A program made the position numbers and the translations under genes. This document shows, piece after piece, positions 16,645 through 25,067 of a stretch of DNA of 64,000 bases (within the stretch, counting starts at the first letter, position 1; each line of letters opens with the position of its first letter). Under the pieces are notes generated by a model. It was not told where the DNA came from, made no database searches, and saw only the letters and a list, made by a program, of their open reading frames with translations. Source of the stretch: RHLJ01 sp965212165 (GTDB taxonomy: Bacteria; Bacteroidota; Rhodothermia; Balneolales; Balneolaceae); assembly GCA_965212165.1 (NCBI GenBank), contig OZ243096.1:868001-932000 (forward strand), written 5' to 3'.

Positions 16645-17811
16645 ATGTCATTGATTAATTATCCTTCTGAAGAAGCAGCTGGATTAAAAAAACAGAAGAA
16701 AGAGTTATATGCGGTATGTGTGGCACTTTCAATTTTGGGTCTATCTTTTTCAAGCTGGGCAGCAAGAGTTCCAGATATTCGTGACGCCGCTTTATTGACA
16801 GCTGCCACACTTGGCTATGCCTTATTAATGCGTGGTGGTGGAACTGTATTAATGATGCCAGTTGTAGCGATTGGAATTAATCGATTCGGCGCAAAAAAGG
16901 TGGCCCTCATAACAGGACTAATTGTAGCATTCAGCTTAGTACCAATTACATTAATGAATAATTGGGTTAGTCTTGGATTTCTTTTAATGATAGTGGGAGC
17001 AGCTTCTAGTTCTTATAATATTTCTGTAAATGCATTAGGTTCAAAAGTAGAGAGTGATACTGGAAAATCTCATATGTCGAAAATCCATTCATGGTTTGGA
17101 ATTGGAAACCTAACTGGGGCATTGATTGGAACACTTATGGTAAAGATTGGAGTATCAGCATTCTTTCATTTTCTTGGAATGTCTATTCTCATTTTATCCA
17201 TGTTGGGGGTTTTGTATCGCTATCTGCCCGAGGATGCGCCACATCCAGATGCAGTTCGTCCAAAATTTCAGTGGCCACATGGAGGACTTATAGCATTGGG
17301 CGCCATTTGTTTTCTTGGTGCCGCGGTCGAAGGTTCTATAAATAATTGGATTGGTCTTTTCTTTACCGATTATATAAAAGTTGAAGAAGGTTATGGGCCA
17401 GTTGGCTATACCCTTTTTGCTGGAGCTCTTTTAGGGATGCGTATTATTGGTGATCGACTCAAGAATAGTTTTGGCGCCAAAAAATTAGTAGTAGTAGGCT
17501 CAACTTCTGCTGCAATAGGAATCGTATTAGCAGTTCTGGCACCAAATATATTCATTGCTAGTTTTGGAATATTTATCGCAGGAGCTGGGGCAGCATTAAC
17601 TTTTCCAATGGTATTTAGTGCTGCAGGTCGTGAAGGCGCAATTGCACTTACTTCAGTAGCAGCTTTTGGATCAATCGGGGGCATGATTTCCCAACCTGTT
17701 TTAGGACTGATAGTGGAAAAAGCGGGTCTTTTCGGGGGCTTTATATTCATTGCATCATGTGCTCTTATTATTGCAATAATCGCATCTAGATCAAGGCTGT
17801 TAAAAAGCTAA
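16645..17811 (+). CDS. MFS transporter (YbjJ / fucose-permease-like)
   Basis: 388 residues from the ATG at 16645; a TTG at 16597 is possible but adds a non-conserved leader. About 12 membrane helices can be traced, with a large polar loop in the middle (residues ~190-212). ISVNALGSKVE and the SWAARVPDIRD motif near the N-terminus resemble YbjJ and sugar-permease type MFS members. The substrate is not readable. It is divergent from the CopD-like gene and ends just before an inverted repeat. Confidence 0.85.
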   Translation: MSLINYPSEEAAGLKKQKKELYAVCVALSILGLSFSSWAARVPDIRDAALLTAATLGYALLMRGGGTVLMMPVVAIGINRFGAKKVALITGLIVAFSLVPITLMNNWVSLGFLLMIVGAASSSYNISVNALGSKVESDTGKSHMSKIHSWFGIGNLTGALIGTLMVKIGVSAFFHFLGMSILILSMLGVLYRYLPEDAPHPDAVRPKFQWPHGGLIALGAICFLGAAVEGSINNWIGLFFTDYIKVEEGYGPVGYTLFAGALLGMRIIGDRLKNSFGAKKLVVVGSTSAAIGIVLAVLAPNIFIASFGIFIAGAGAALTFPMVFSAAGREGAIALTSVAAFGSIGGMISQPVLGLIVEKAGLFGGFIFIASCALIIAIIASRSRLLKS

Positions 17812-17835
17812 ATACTCTTGAAACAATTGAGTATT
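17811..17835 (+). terminator. Probable terminator after the MFS gene
   Basis: AATACTC (17811-17817) pairs with GAGTATT (17829-17835), with partial pairing inside the loop, followed by CCTATTTATT. The T-tract is weak, so this is a moderate call. Confidence 0.45.
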
Positions 17836-17853
17836 CCTATTTATTATCGCTAC

Positions 17854-17874
17854 ATCCTGAACTTGTTTCAGGAT
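17854..17874. repeat. Second copy of the dispersed palindromic repeat
   Basis: ATCCTGAA, 5-base loop, TTCAGGAT: the exact reverse complement of the element at 4131-4151, including the loop. It lies between the convergent MFS and GH13 genes. Confidence 0.75.
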
Positions 17875-17916
17875 CTTATGATTCGATTTATGCGCAAAGA
17901 ATTACTTAGAATTAGA

Positions 17917-19767
17917 TTAATATAACTCCCAAATCCAGGTCACTTTTCCATTTACGTCAATATCCTTTGATAAATCAATTTTAGAATTATTCAGCACATT
18001 CTTTCCATTAGTAAACCTATCTAGTATTTCTGAAAGCACATCTCTTGGAACAGTAACGGAACCTTCATTTTGATTCATTACGACCATAACATTTTCATCT
18101 TCGTGTAATCGGAAGTATACATAGACTCCATTCTGTGGCACAAAATGAACAAGCCTACCCTCATGTATTGCAACAGCATTTTTCCGCCATTGATTAAGTT
18201 GAGTGGTAAACTCAAACATTTCATTTTCTTTATCGGTTCTTCCTTCTTCTGTAAAGATGCTTCGGGTGTCATCAGGCCATCCACCAGGCATATTTGGTCT
18301 ACGATAGTCATCATCACCACCCTTGGTGTCATGTTCCATCATTATTTCAGTTCCATAATACACCTGTGGAATACCGCGAGTTGTTAGTAAAAATGAATAG
18401 GCCATTTTAAAGTGCGCTTCATCTTTACCAAGTCGTTCGTAAATCCGGTCCATATCATGGTTGTCTAAGAAAATTACATTCTTCATGGGATCATCGTATA
18501 AAAAATCATTTCCTAAAAGATTCCATATTCTAGCAACTCCTTGATCCCAACCAAAGTTTTCGTTGAGCGCAGCATCTACAGTTTGAGCAAGTGGGAAATC
18601 GGTCACGCTTGGTAAATTAGATTGGTAACCGTCATCAATACCTGTTGTTTCATATTGCCAGTAAGCTTGTGGGCCAGGAAAGTTTAGCCATGCTTCGCCA
18701 ACAATATTGAAATTTGGATAGGCGGTTAATATTTCATCAGCCCAACGAGCCATATAATCTTTGTCTGGGAAAACGTAAGTATCCATACGAATTCCATCGA
18801 TGCCAGTATATTCAATCCACCAAATCGTATTTTGAATTAAGTAATCAGCAAGAATTGGATTTTTTTGATTCAGATCAGGCATCTCTTTAACAAACCAGCC
18901 ATTATGTAATTTATTCTTATCGTAATCTGATGCATAAGGATCGGAGGCAACAGGACCTCGATAGCTAGTCTGTCCGTTCTTTTCCCAGCTATGTACCCAA
19001 TCAGTAGTAGGTAGATCCTTCATCCACCAATGCTGATCGCCAATATGATTATGAATCATGTCCATAATCACTTTCATATCTTTATCATGAGTAGCCTCAA
19101 CCAGCGCCTTATATTCTTCGTTAGATCCAAATCTACGATCTACTCGATACATATCAGTAGCTGCGTATCCATGATATCCACCATATTCCGGAGTCATATC
19201 ATTTTCAAATATAGGCATCAGCCAAACAGCGGTCATTCCAAGCTCATAAATATAATCTAGGTTATCTAATACGCCTTTTAAGTCACCACCTTGACGTCTT
19301 TCTGGGTCGGATAGATCTACGGTTTCTAGCATTCCTTCGATATTGTCGTTCTCCACATTTCCATTCGCAAATCGATCGGGCATCATTAAATAAATCAGAT
19401 CAGAAGCATCAAAGCCCATATGTTTGCCATCGGTAGAAGATCGTTCTAATAATGAATAAGTTAGTTTCATGCTCTCTTTACCGTTCGATAATGAAAAGCT
19501 AAGTTCTCCAGGGGTCGCTTCAGGTGAGATATTGAGATATATAAAAAGGTAATTCTTGGAATCGACGGCTACCTGCTTTGTTATTTCAACTCCTGGAAAA
19601 TTGAGACTAGCCCGGTAATCACCAAGATTTTCACCATATAACTGAATTTGAAGTTCCTGTACAGGCATATTTGTCCACCAAAATGGAGGTTCCATTTTTT
19701 CGACCTGTGCCGTTGAGATAGAATAAGTGAATAGCGTAATAAATAGAATAGAGAATACTTTTTTCAT
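17917..19767 (-). CDS. GH13 alpha-amylase family enzyme, SusA/cyclomaltodextrinase-like, secreted
   Basis: 616 residues. A signal peptide ends near AQ (residue 21). The N-terminal ~115 residues form a beta-domain like the cyclomaltodextrinase N-domain, opening with PPFWWTNMP. The catalytic barrel has DLIYLMMPDRFANG, GIRMDTYVFPD (nucleophile Asp, about residue 325), VGEAWLN (acid Glu, about 356) and FLDNHDMDR (third Asp, about 439). A short C-terminal beta-domain follows. It should hydrolyse alpha-1,4-glucans or cyclodextrins outside the cytoplasm, like SusA. A palindrome resembling a LacI-family operator is 60-80 bases upstream. A TonB receptor lies two genes upstream, but the two are separated by an unknown gene. 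Confidence 0.9.
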   Translation of the reverse strand: MKKVFSILFITLFTYSISTAQVEKMEPPFWWTNMPVQELQIQLYGENLGDYRASLNFPGVEITKQVAVDSKNYLFIYLNISPEATPGELSFSLSNGKESMKLTYSLLERSSTDGKHMGFDASDLIYLMMPDRFANGNVENDNIEGMLETVDLSDPERRQGGDLKGVLDNLDYIYELGMTAVWLMPIFENDMTPEYGGYHGYAATDMYRVDRRFGSNEEYKALVEATHDKDMKVIMDMIHNHIGDQHWWMKDLPTTDWVHSWEKNGQTSYRGPVASDPYASDYDKNKLHNGWFVKEMPDLNQKNPILADYLIQNTIWWIEYTGIDGIRMDTYVFPDKDYMARWADEILTAYPNFNIVGEAWLNFPGPQAYWQYETTGIDDGYQSNLPSVTDFPLAQTVDAALNENFGWDQGVARIWNLLGNDFLYDDPMKNVIFLDNHDMDRIYERLGKDEAHFKMAYSFLLTTRGIPQVYYGTEIMMEHDTKGGDDDYRRPNMPGGWPDDTRSIFTEEGRTDKENEMFEFTTQLNQWRKNAVAIHEGRLVHFVPQNGVYVYFRLHEDENVMVVMNQNEGSVTVPRDVLSEILDRFTNGKNVLNNSKIDLSKDIDVNGKVTWIWELY

Positions 19768-19828
19768 AAAATAGATGCATTTAATCCAACAGAGGTCTGA
19801 TAATAATAAACAGAAATGTTAGAATCTT

Positions 19829-19844
19829 ATGTAAGTGCTTACAT
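19829..19844. promoter_or_regulatory. LacI-type operator-like palindrome upstream of the GH13 gene
   Basis: ATGTAAG (19829-19835) and CTTACAT (19838-19844) are perfect arms around a TG centre. The form TGTAAGYGCTTACA is close to operators of LacI/CcpA-type regulators, which commonly control maltose and starch genes. It lies 62-77 bases before the start codon of the GH13 gene, a normal operator position. No LacI-type regulator gene is in the window. Confidence 0.5.
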
Positions 19845-19858
19845 TGGCTTTTAAGTCA

Positions 19859-20350
19859 TTAAAAAGAGATAGAAAAACCGAGTTGAGTTGGTTTTGCTAA
19901 AACACGGATTTCTGTATGTGACATTCTATTAAGAGCGGTAGAAAGTCCAGCGTTATAGAGTTTGACAGCTTTTTTGGCTTTCTTCTCAGCAGAAGAATAA
20001 ATGACAGCTGAGATTACCGTAATACCTGCACCAATAGCCGCTAATTCCCATTTAGGATCACCACCAGCGATTGATGTTCCGATTGGCCATCCAATTAAAA
20101 GGCCACCTATTGCGCTAACAACAGTTGCGCCTCCTGTTTGTTTATTGCTGTTTTGAAGCATTTCAAAAGCTTCAGGATTTGATCGTATTATTTGGGCTGC
20201 TTTAGTTTGTGTAATTCTTTGATAATTCTGATAAAAGGTCATTCCCTTAAAGAAGTTGGTTTCAATACTTAGTTCACCAGAGTTTTGTGAAAATACTGTG
20301 GTAGAAAAAAGAGCAAACATGATAAGAAGGGGTAGAATGAGTTTATTCAT
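19859..20350 (-). CDS. Small exported protein with glycine-rich hydrophobic core, unknown function
   Basis: 163 residues. A signal peptide (hydrophobic, ending near FSQ) precedes a polar segment, two glycine-rich hydrophobic stretches (about 75-97 and 105-120) and a basic region rich in lysine and alanine. The hydrophobic parts may be membrane helices. I do not recognise the family; similar small proteins with this architecture are common in Bacteroidota. It lies between the GH13 and TonB receptor genes, same strand, each with a ~90-base gap. Confidence 0.6.
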   Translation of the reverse strand: MNKLILPLLIMFALFSTTVFSQNSGELSIETNFFKGMTFYQNYQRITQTKAAQIIRSNPEAFEMLQNSNKQTGGATVVSAIGGLLIGWPIGTSIAGGDPKWELAAIGAGITVISAVIYSSAEKKAKKAVKLYNAGLSTALNRMSHTEIRVLAKPTQLGFSISF

Positions 20351-20443
20351 TGTTAATTATATAGTTGGGATACAGTAGCTATTAAGTAGAGTGTTGAATC
20401 GAATGTAAGCTAATCTATACTAACATTTAAATTCAGTAGAGCC

Positions 20444-22618
20444 CTAAAGCTTAACTTTAAACCCACCATTAATCACAAAGCCATCGACCGGCGCATAAAT
20501 ATCTCGAAAATCTGGATCGCTTAAACTACCGGTATAAATAGTATCGAAATCAGTCTGTCGTGTATCTAGGAAATTCTCGAAATTTAGAAATATTGAGAAG
20601 GTATCATTCAATACTTTTTCAGTCATTAATCCTGTAATCCAATATGATTGACCCTTACTTCCATCTCCTAAAGTTTGTGGACTAAAAAAGTATGCTTCTA
20701 ATCCAATCCAGAATTCTCCGTGCTTTTCATACATCAGTACATTATTTAAACGGTGCTTTGCAACTAGAGGTAAGGTTGAAGCAGTTCCATTATAATGTTG
20801 CTGTACATTTGCATTTGTGTAGCCAATAAAGAGTTTAAAGTGATCATAGCTCCATTTCATATTCACCTCAACTCCTTTAGTATCCACATAACCATCCGGT
20901 TGCAGGAACTCGAATCGGTTATTTGTAGGAACTAGTACTAATGGATCCTGAATTTGCGTGTAAAAGAAAAGTACATTAGTAGAAAGAGCTAATTCGTTCG
21001 TTATGGCGAGTTGATAATTGATATCAAAATTCCCACCAAAAGACTGTTCTGCTTTAAAAGCGTCTGGGTTTAAAGGATCAATATTTTGAAACTGTAACCG
21101 TTCAGCATCTTCTGAAAAAACGGTAGGAGCTTTATAGCCTAATCCTCCGCCAAAGCGTAGTGTAAGCTCAGGAGATGGCTCATACATCACTGAAACACGA
21201 GGAAGTGCAAATAGACCATATTCGCTATGGTTGTCTACTCTGAAGCCAGTTTCCAAAGTCCAAAATGGTTGAACATTCCAGATATTTTGAACAAAAACTC
21301 CGAAAACAACATCTGAAAAACTCAAATCCGAACTAGATGTCCCCTCGACTTGGTCAAAGGAATCGGACCACAAGTTTAATCCTGCAATCCATTCTGTGTT
21401 TTCTTCAATAAGACTAATATTGGCCTCACTAAATGTGGAAGACTGATTTCCAGAAAAAAGAAAATCAGGGATTTCAACCGACCGATCATAAAAATTCAAG
21501 CTATTCTTTAATGTAAAAGAAGTATTCTCGTTGAGTTGATGATTCAACTGAAATTGAGTAGAAACCCGTTCTGTTTCATTTTGTTCGAAGTAAGGATCGG
21601 TTACGTCTGTTCCTTCAATAAAATCAATGTTGCCACCTAGTCGGTCCTCAACTATTACATTCAACCCAGCATTGATAGTAGTTTGTTCAGATAGATACAC
21701 AAAGATTTTCGGATTAAAAGTAAATCGATCAAATTCAGGTATAGCTGTTAATCCAATATCTGCAGGATCATAAGCCGTTCCTTGGTTATAAGAAGCGAAC
21801 ACCGTAGTTCCAATTTTTTCATTTCTAGTAGAATAAAATCCGCTAAAATCTAAGCCTAAAGCAGAAGTAGTATTTAACATGAAACTTAATTCTTGTTCTT
21901 CTTCTGGGGATTTAGAAATCAAGTTAACCAAGCCGGCAATTGCTCCACCACCATATAATGTTGAAGAGGCGCCTTTAATCACTTCAACTTGCTTCAAATC
22001 TAAAGGCGTGATTTGCATTAAACTTAATCCACCTGAAAAGCCTGAGTATAACGGAAGACCGTCTCTTAATAATTGTGTGTATTTACCGTCTAAACCCTGA
22101 ATTCGAATACTAGAATTATAACTGGTTGCTGAGGTTTGCTGGGTTTGAATACCAGTGCTTTCATTCAATAACATCCGGATATCACCAGGTTTCATATTTC
22201 CTTTTTCAGTGAGTTCTTCGCCCGCTATAAATTCGACTCGAGTTGGAATATCTTGAATAGTTCTACTACTTCTAGTTGAGTTAACGGTAATTTCTTCTAG
22301 TTCCTCATGATCGTGGTGTAGTTCAAAAAGCTGGTTCTGAAGATCTGCTGAAAGAGGGAAGGTTCTTGTAATAGAGATGGTTTCGTATCCTAAGTATCGA
22401 AATTCTATGGTATGAGTTCCATCTGGAATATTAGATATTATTATCTCGCCATTAATATTCGATATATCACCAATGTTTAAAGCTGATAAAAACACAGTTA
22501 CGCCAACAAGAGGTGTCGCTTCTTCATGATCAATTATAGTGGCGATAAAGGTATTTTGAGCAAAAGTGGAATGACTAATTAGTAGAGCCAAACAGGTTAA
22601 CGCACATTTAGTTAGCAT
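20444..22618 (-). CDS. TonB-dependent outer-membrane receptor with carboxypeptidase-like regulatory domain
   Basis: 724 residues. A signal peptide ending in FAQN is followed by a CarboxypepD_reg-like beta-sandwich (about 22-105, with DISNINGEIIISNIPDG), a plug domain (about 120-230, including VIKGASSTLYGGGAIAG) and a beta-barrel ending in GFVINGGFKVKL with a terminal hydrophobic residue. A histidine/glutamate-rich HHDHEELEEITV segment at the junction looks like a metal-contact or TonB-box region, which may hint at a metal or metal complex as cargo. There is no SusD-like partner next to it, so it is not a standard glycan uptake pair. The substrate is unknown. Confidence 0.9.
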   Translation of the reverse strand: MLTKCALTCLALLISHSTFAQNTFIATIIDHEEATPLVGVTVFLSALNIGDISNINGEIIISNIPDGTHTIEFRYLGYETISITRTFPLSADLQNQLFELHHDHEELEEITVNSTRSSRTIQDIPTRVEFIAGEELTEKGNMKPGDIRMLLNESTGIQTQQTSATSYNSSIRIQGLDGKYTQLLRDGLPLYSGFSGGLSLMQITPLDLKQVEVIKGASSTLYGGGAIAGLVNLISKSPEEEQELSFMLNTTSALGLDFSGFYSTRNEKIGTTVFASYNQGTAYDPADIGLTAIPEFDRFTFNPKIFVYLSEQTTINAGLNVIVEDRLGGNIDFIEGTDVTDPYFEQNETERVSTQFQLNHQLNENTSFTLKNSLNFYDRSVEIPDFLFSGNQSSTFSEANISLIEENTEWIAGLNLWSDSFDQVEGTSSSDLSFSDVVFGVFVQNIWNVQPFWTLETGFRVDNHSEYGLFALPRVSVMYEPSPELTLRFGGGLGYKAPTVFSEDAERLQFQNIDPLNPDAFKAEQSFGGNFDINYQLAITNELALSTNVLFFYTQIQDPLVLVPTNNRFEFLQPDGYVDTKGVEVNMKWSYDHFKLFIGYTNANVQQHYNGTASTLPLVAKHRLNNVLMYEKHGEFWIGLEAYFFSPQTLGDGSKGQSYWITGLMTEKVLNDTFSIFLNFENFLDTRQTDFDTIYTGSLSDPDFRDIYAPVDGFVINGGFKVKL

Positions 22619-22794
22619 ATCTATAGATTTGAAATAGTAAAATCGATTTTTTGTAGTCTGATAAAATAATAATGTCCATCTAGTAGATGATAAGAACCAA
22701 AAAAGGATTCAAAAAATTTACTATTTGCACAGTTTGTTAAATATCGTTGCCTAGAAATACAGCAATACAGATCTAAGGCAGACTAAAAAATAGA

Positions 22795-23415
22795 TTACCG
22801 TTTTCTAAAGCTGCAAAAAGTGAAGTTTTGAATAGTATCGAAAGGTGTTGAATGGTCTAGATTAATACCGTCAATGTTTTCAAAGAAGGGGTCAAAAGTC
22901 TCTACCAATTCCTCTATTGAATATTGTTTAATCTCAATACCACTACACTTTTTAGGCCCTTTCTCCGAAAACGTTCCTAGAATCAAAACCCCTTCTGCAT
23001 GTAAACTTCTAGAGGCTATTTTAACGTAATTTGAAATATCGTTTTGATTGGTAAGAAAATGAAAAGCAGCTCGATCATGCCAGATATCATATTTCTGAAT
23101 TGAGTTAAATGTCGACACGTCTTCAGTTATCCACGATACCATTTCTGCTCGATCTCCTAAACGTAGCTTTGCACGTTCAATAGCGGTTTTAGAAATATCA
23201 AGAACACTAATATTTTGATAGCCCAAATCAAGCAAATGATCTGCAAGAAAACTATCACCGCCACCAACATCAATGATTTTAGCTTGTTTTGGAACTTCAA
23301 ACTTTTTAAAAAAGGTCAATGAAGTTTCAGGAACAGGTTGATACCAGCTTACATCACTGAGCTTTTTTGTTTGGTATATGTTTTCCCAGTGATTTTTTCT
23401 ATGGATGGTTTCCAT
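22795..23415 (-). CDS. Class I SAM-dependent methyltransferase
   Basis: 206 residues. Motif I is IIDVGGGDSFLADHLLDLG at about residues 46-64, followed by VLDIS for the acidic loop and WHDRAAFHFLT for motif IV. The N-terminal HWENIYQTK and VSWYQP resemble small-molecule methyltransferases of the Methyltransf_11/25 type. The acceptor is not identifiable. It stands alone, divergent from the sigma factor. Confidence 0.8.
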   Translation of the reverse strand: METIHRKNHWENIYQTKKLSDVSWYQPVPETSLTFFKKFEVPKQAKIIDVGGGDSFLADHLLDLGYQNISVLDISKTAIERAKLRLGDRAEMVSWITEDVSTFNSIQKYDIWHDRAAFHFLTNQNDISNYVKIASRSLHAEGVLILGTFSEKGPKKCSGIEIKQYSIEELVETFDPFFENIDGINLDHSTPFDTIQNFTFCSFRKR

Positions 23416-23564
23416 TTACTATTAATGATCGTTTTAGAAGTAATTCGTATTAATACAATTATTCCAATATCTATGAATAACATCAATAAAACGAGTTCGA
23501 ATTTAATAATTGTGAGATAATTTAAATCCTTTGCGACTTTCGACTACCTTTCTACGTCATATAG

Positions 23565-23582
23565 ATGTTAGCGCGCAAACAT
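23565..23582. promoter_or_regulatory. Near-perfect 18-base palindrome upstream of the sigma factor gene
   Basis: ATGTT (23565-23569), A, GCGCGC, A, AACAT (23578-23582): symmetrical except for one A/A pair. It ends 18 bases before the sigma factor start, so a bound protein would block or modulate its expression. The regulator is unknown. Confidence 0.4.
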
Positions 23583-23600
23583 GAATTCCAATAGAACGAT

Positions 23601-24212
23601 TTGTTGTCGAATACTGAATTTACTGACCTTCTAAAACCACATTATAACGATGCGGTCAATTACTGCCGAGCATTATGCTCTGGATCATCTAAAGCCGATG
23701 CTGAAGATGTTATGCAGCAAGCTTTGCTTAAAGCTTTTGAGAATGTTAATTCTTTAAAAGATGAGAGCAAGTTCAGAAGTTGGTTCTTTCAAATATTGAC
23801 CCGGTGTTTTTATGACGCCGTTCGAAAACCATTTTGGAGTAAGTTTGTGTCGCTGGATACCGAAGAAGGTAAAGCAGCTTTTCAAGTATTTGAAGATGAT
23901 TTTTTTGATTCAAATCAACTTCTAATTGGCGCACTATCCCAAATTGGTAAAAAGGAACGAGCAGCATTTCTACTTTTTGAAATCGGTGGCTTTTCCATTC
24001 GGGAGATCACAGACATTCAAAAAGAAGGAAGCGAATCAACGGTGAAATCAAGATTAAGTCGTACACGAAAAAAGCTAGAGGAATTCATGGTATCGCTTGA
24101 ACAGAGTTCAGATTCTAATCTGAAACCCATAAAGCAAGCGCCTCAATTAAACACAAAAGACATCTACCATGAAACCGCAAAAGTTATCAACGAAATCAAA
24201 TCCATTGGGTGA
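23601..24212 (+). CDS. ECF-type RNA polymerase sigma factor
   Basis: 203 residues from a TTG start (TTG TTG TCG). Region 2 has DAEDVMQQALLKAFENVNSL and FRSWFFQILTRCFYD, the core and -10 binding helices. Region 4 has REITDIQKEGSESTVKSRLSRTRKKL, the -35 recognition helix-turn-helix. A ~30-residue extension follows region 4. The gene is directly upstream of a protein with a cytoplasmic head and one membrane segment, a typical position for its anti-sigma factor. Confidence 0.88.
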   Translation: MLSNTEFTDLLKPHYNDAVNYCRALCSGSSKADAEDVMQQALLKAFENVNSLKDESKFRSWFFQILTRCFYDAVRKPFWSKFVSLDTEEGKAAFQVFEDDFFDSNQLLIGALSQIGKKERAAFLLFEIGGFSIREITDIQKEGSESTVKSRLSRTRKKLEEFMVSLEQSSDSNLKPIKQAPQLNTKDIYHETAKVINEIKSIG

Positions 24213-24216
24213 TATT

Positions 24217-25065
24217 ATGAACCTACAGGAAGCTTTAAATCAACTTAAAAAGCAAAAGCACGATACTTCGTATGATGTGTTAGGCGAGTGGTTAGATCAT
24301 AACACTCAAAAACCAAAGACCATGAAAAACATCTATAAAGTAGCTGCATCATTCATTCTTGCAACCATGATTCTTATTGCTTGTACAGTACCGGTTGAAC
24401 AAGAAGAAGAAATCGGATATATGATTAAAGGAATAGCGTCAATCGAAGCAGATAATTTAAAAGCAAAAGTTGCTTCAATACCAGGACTTGATTCACCACA
24501 ATTAAAAATACACGATTTAATATTTGAACAAGAAGAAAGGGGTGAACAAAGCACATCGAATTATTCAGAAGTAATTATGGTGCTACCAGAAGCTAATTAT
24601 CAAGAGGCTTTGGATAAAAAAGCAGCTCTTAAAGGGGCATATAACTTCCAATCATTAGAAATTCTTCCGATCGAGGAAACCGTGGAAATGCCCCTATATG
24701 AAGCGGCCCTTAATAAGTTCGATATAAAATTAAGAAAAGATATTCCTGATTCAGTCGTAGCAAGAAGAATTGATCAATTTATTCATGAGAATAGTTCAGT
24801 AGATGGGACAAGTAAAGTTTTCACAGATGAAAATGGAGTTAGATATGTTGAATTAGTGATTGAAGGAAGAAGAAATGAAGAGAATAATTTTCAAGTGAAA
24901 GTTGGGAATGATGCAAATGCGAACGTTCGTTTGAAACAGGGTATAGAGACTCTTCATAAGGAATTAACTGGGAATGTGGTGGTGGGAAAACTAGATTCCT
25001 TAAGTATGAATGAACTTGAAATGCGAGAGCTTAAAGAGAAAATGAGAGAGCAAGAAAACAGATGA
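24217..25065 (+). CDS. Candidate membrane anti-sigma partner or lipoprotein, unknown family
   Basis: 282 residues from the ATG at 24217, four bases after the sigma stop; an ATG at 24169 would overlap the sigma gene by 44 bases. The first ~35 residues are polar (DVLGEWLDHN), then comes a basic residue cluster and a hydrophobic segment ending in ILIACT. This can be read as a single membrane anchor of an anti-sigma factor, or, if translation starts at the internal ATG 24322, as a lipoprotein signal with lipobox. The remaining ~220 residues are acidic and probably extracytoplasmic, with no known domain seen. There is no zinc-binding anti-sigma motif. Position favours a sigma regulator; this is inference. 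Confidence 0.6.
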   Translation: MNLQEALNQLKKQKHDTSYDVLGEWLDHNTQKPKTMKNIYKVAASFILATMILIACTVPVEQEEEIGYMIKGIASIEADNLKAKVASIPGLDSPQLKIHDLIFEQEERGEQSTSNYSEVIMVLPEANYQEALDKKAALKGAYNFQSLEILPIEETVEMPLYEAALNKFDIKLRKDIPDSVVARRIDQFIHENSSVDGTSKVFTDENGVRYVELVIEGRRNEENNFQVKVGNDANANVRLKQGIETLHKELTGNVVVGKLDSLSMNELEMRELKEKMREQENR

Positions 25066-25067
25066 AA

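Noticed and set aside
17406..17750. Minus-strand frame of 114 codons rich in Pro and Ala
   Set aside because: Lies wholly inside the MFS gene; its composition mirrors the antisense of membrane-helix codons.
20444..22618. TonB receptor as part of a SusCD glycan locus with the GH13 gene
   Set aside because: No SusD-like gene is present and an unrelated small gene lies between; the receptor also carries a His/Glu-rich segment more like a metal receptor.
23338..23520. Plus-strand frame of 60 codons
   Set aside because: Mostly overlaps the methyltransferase start in antisense; hydrophobic but no support from context.
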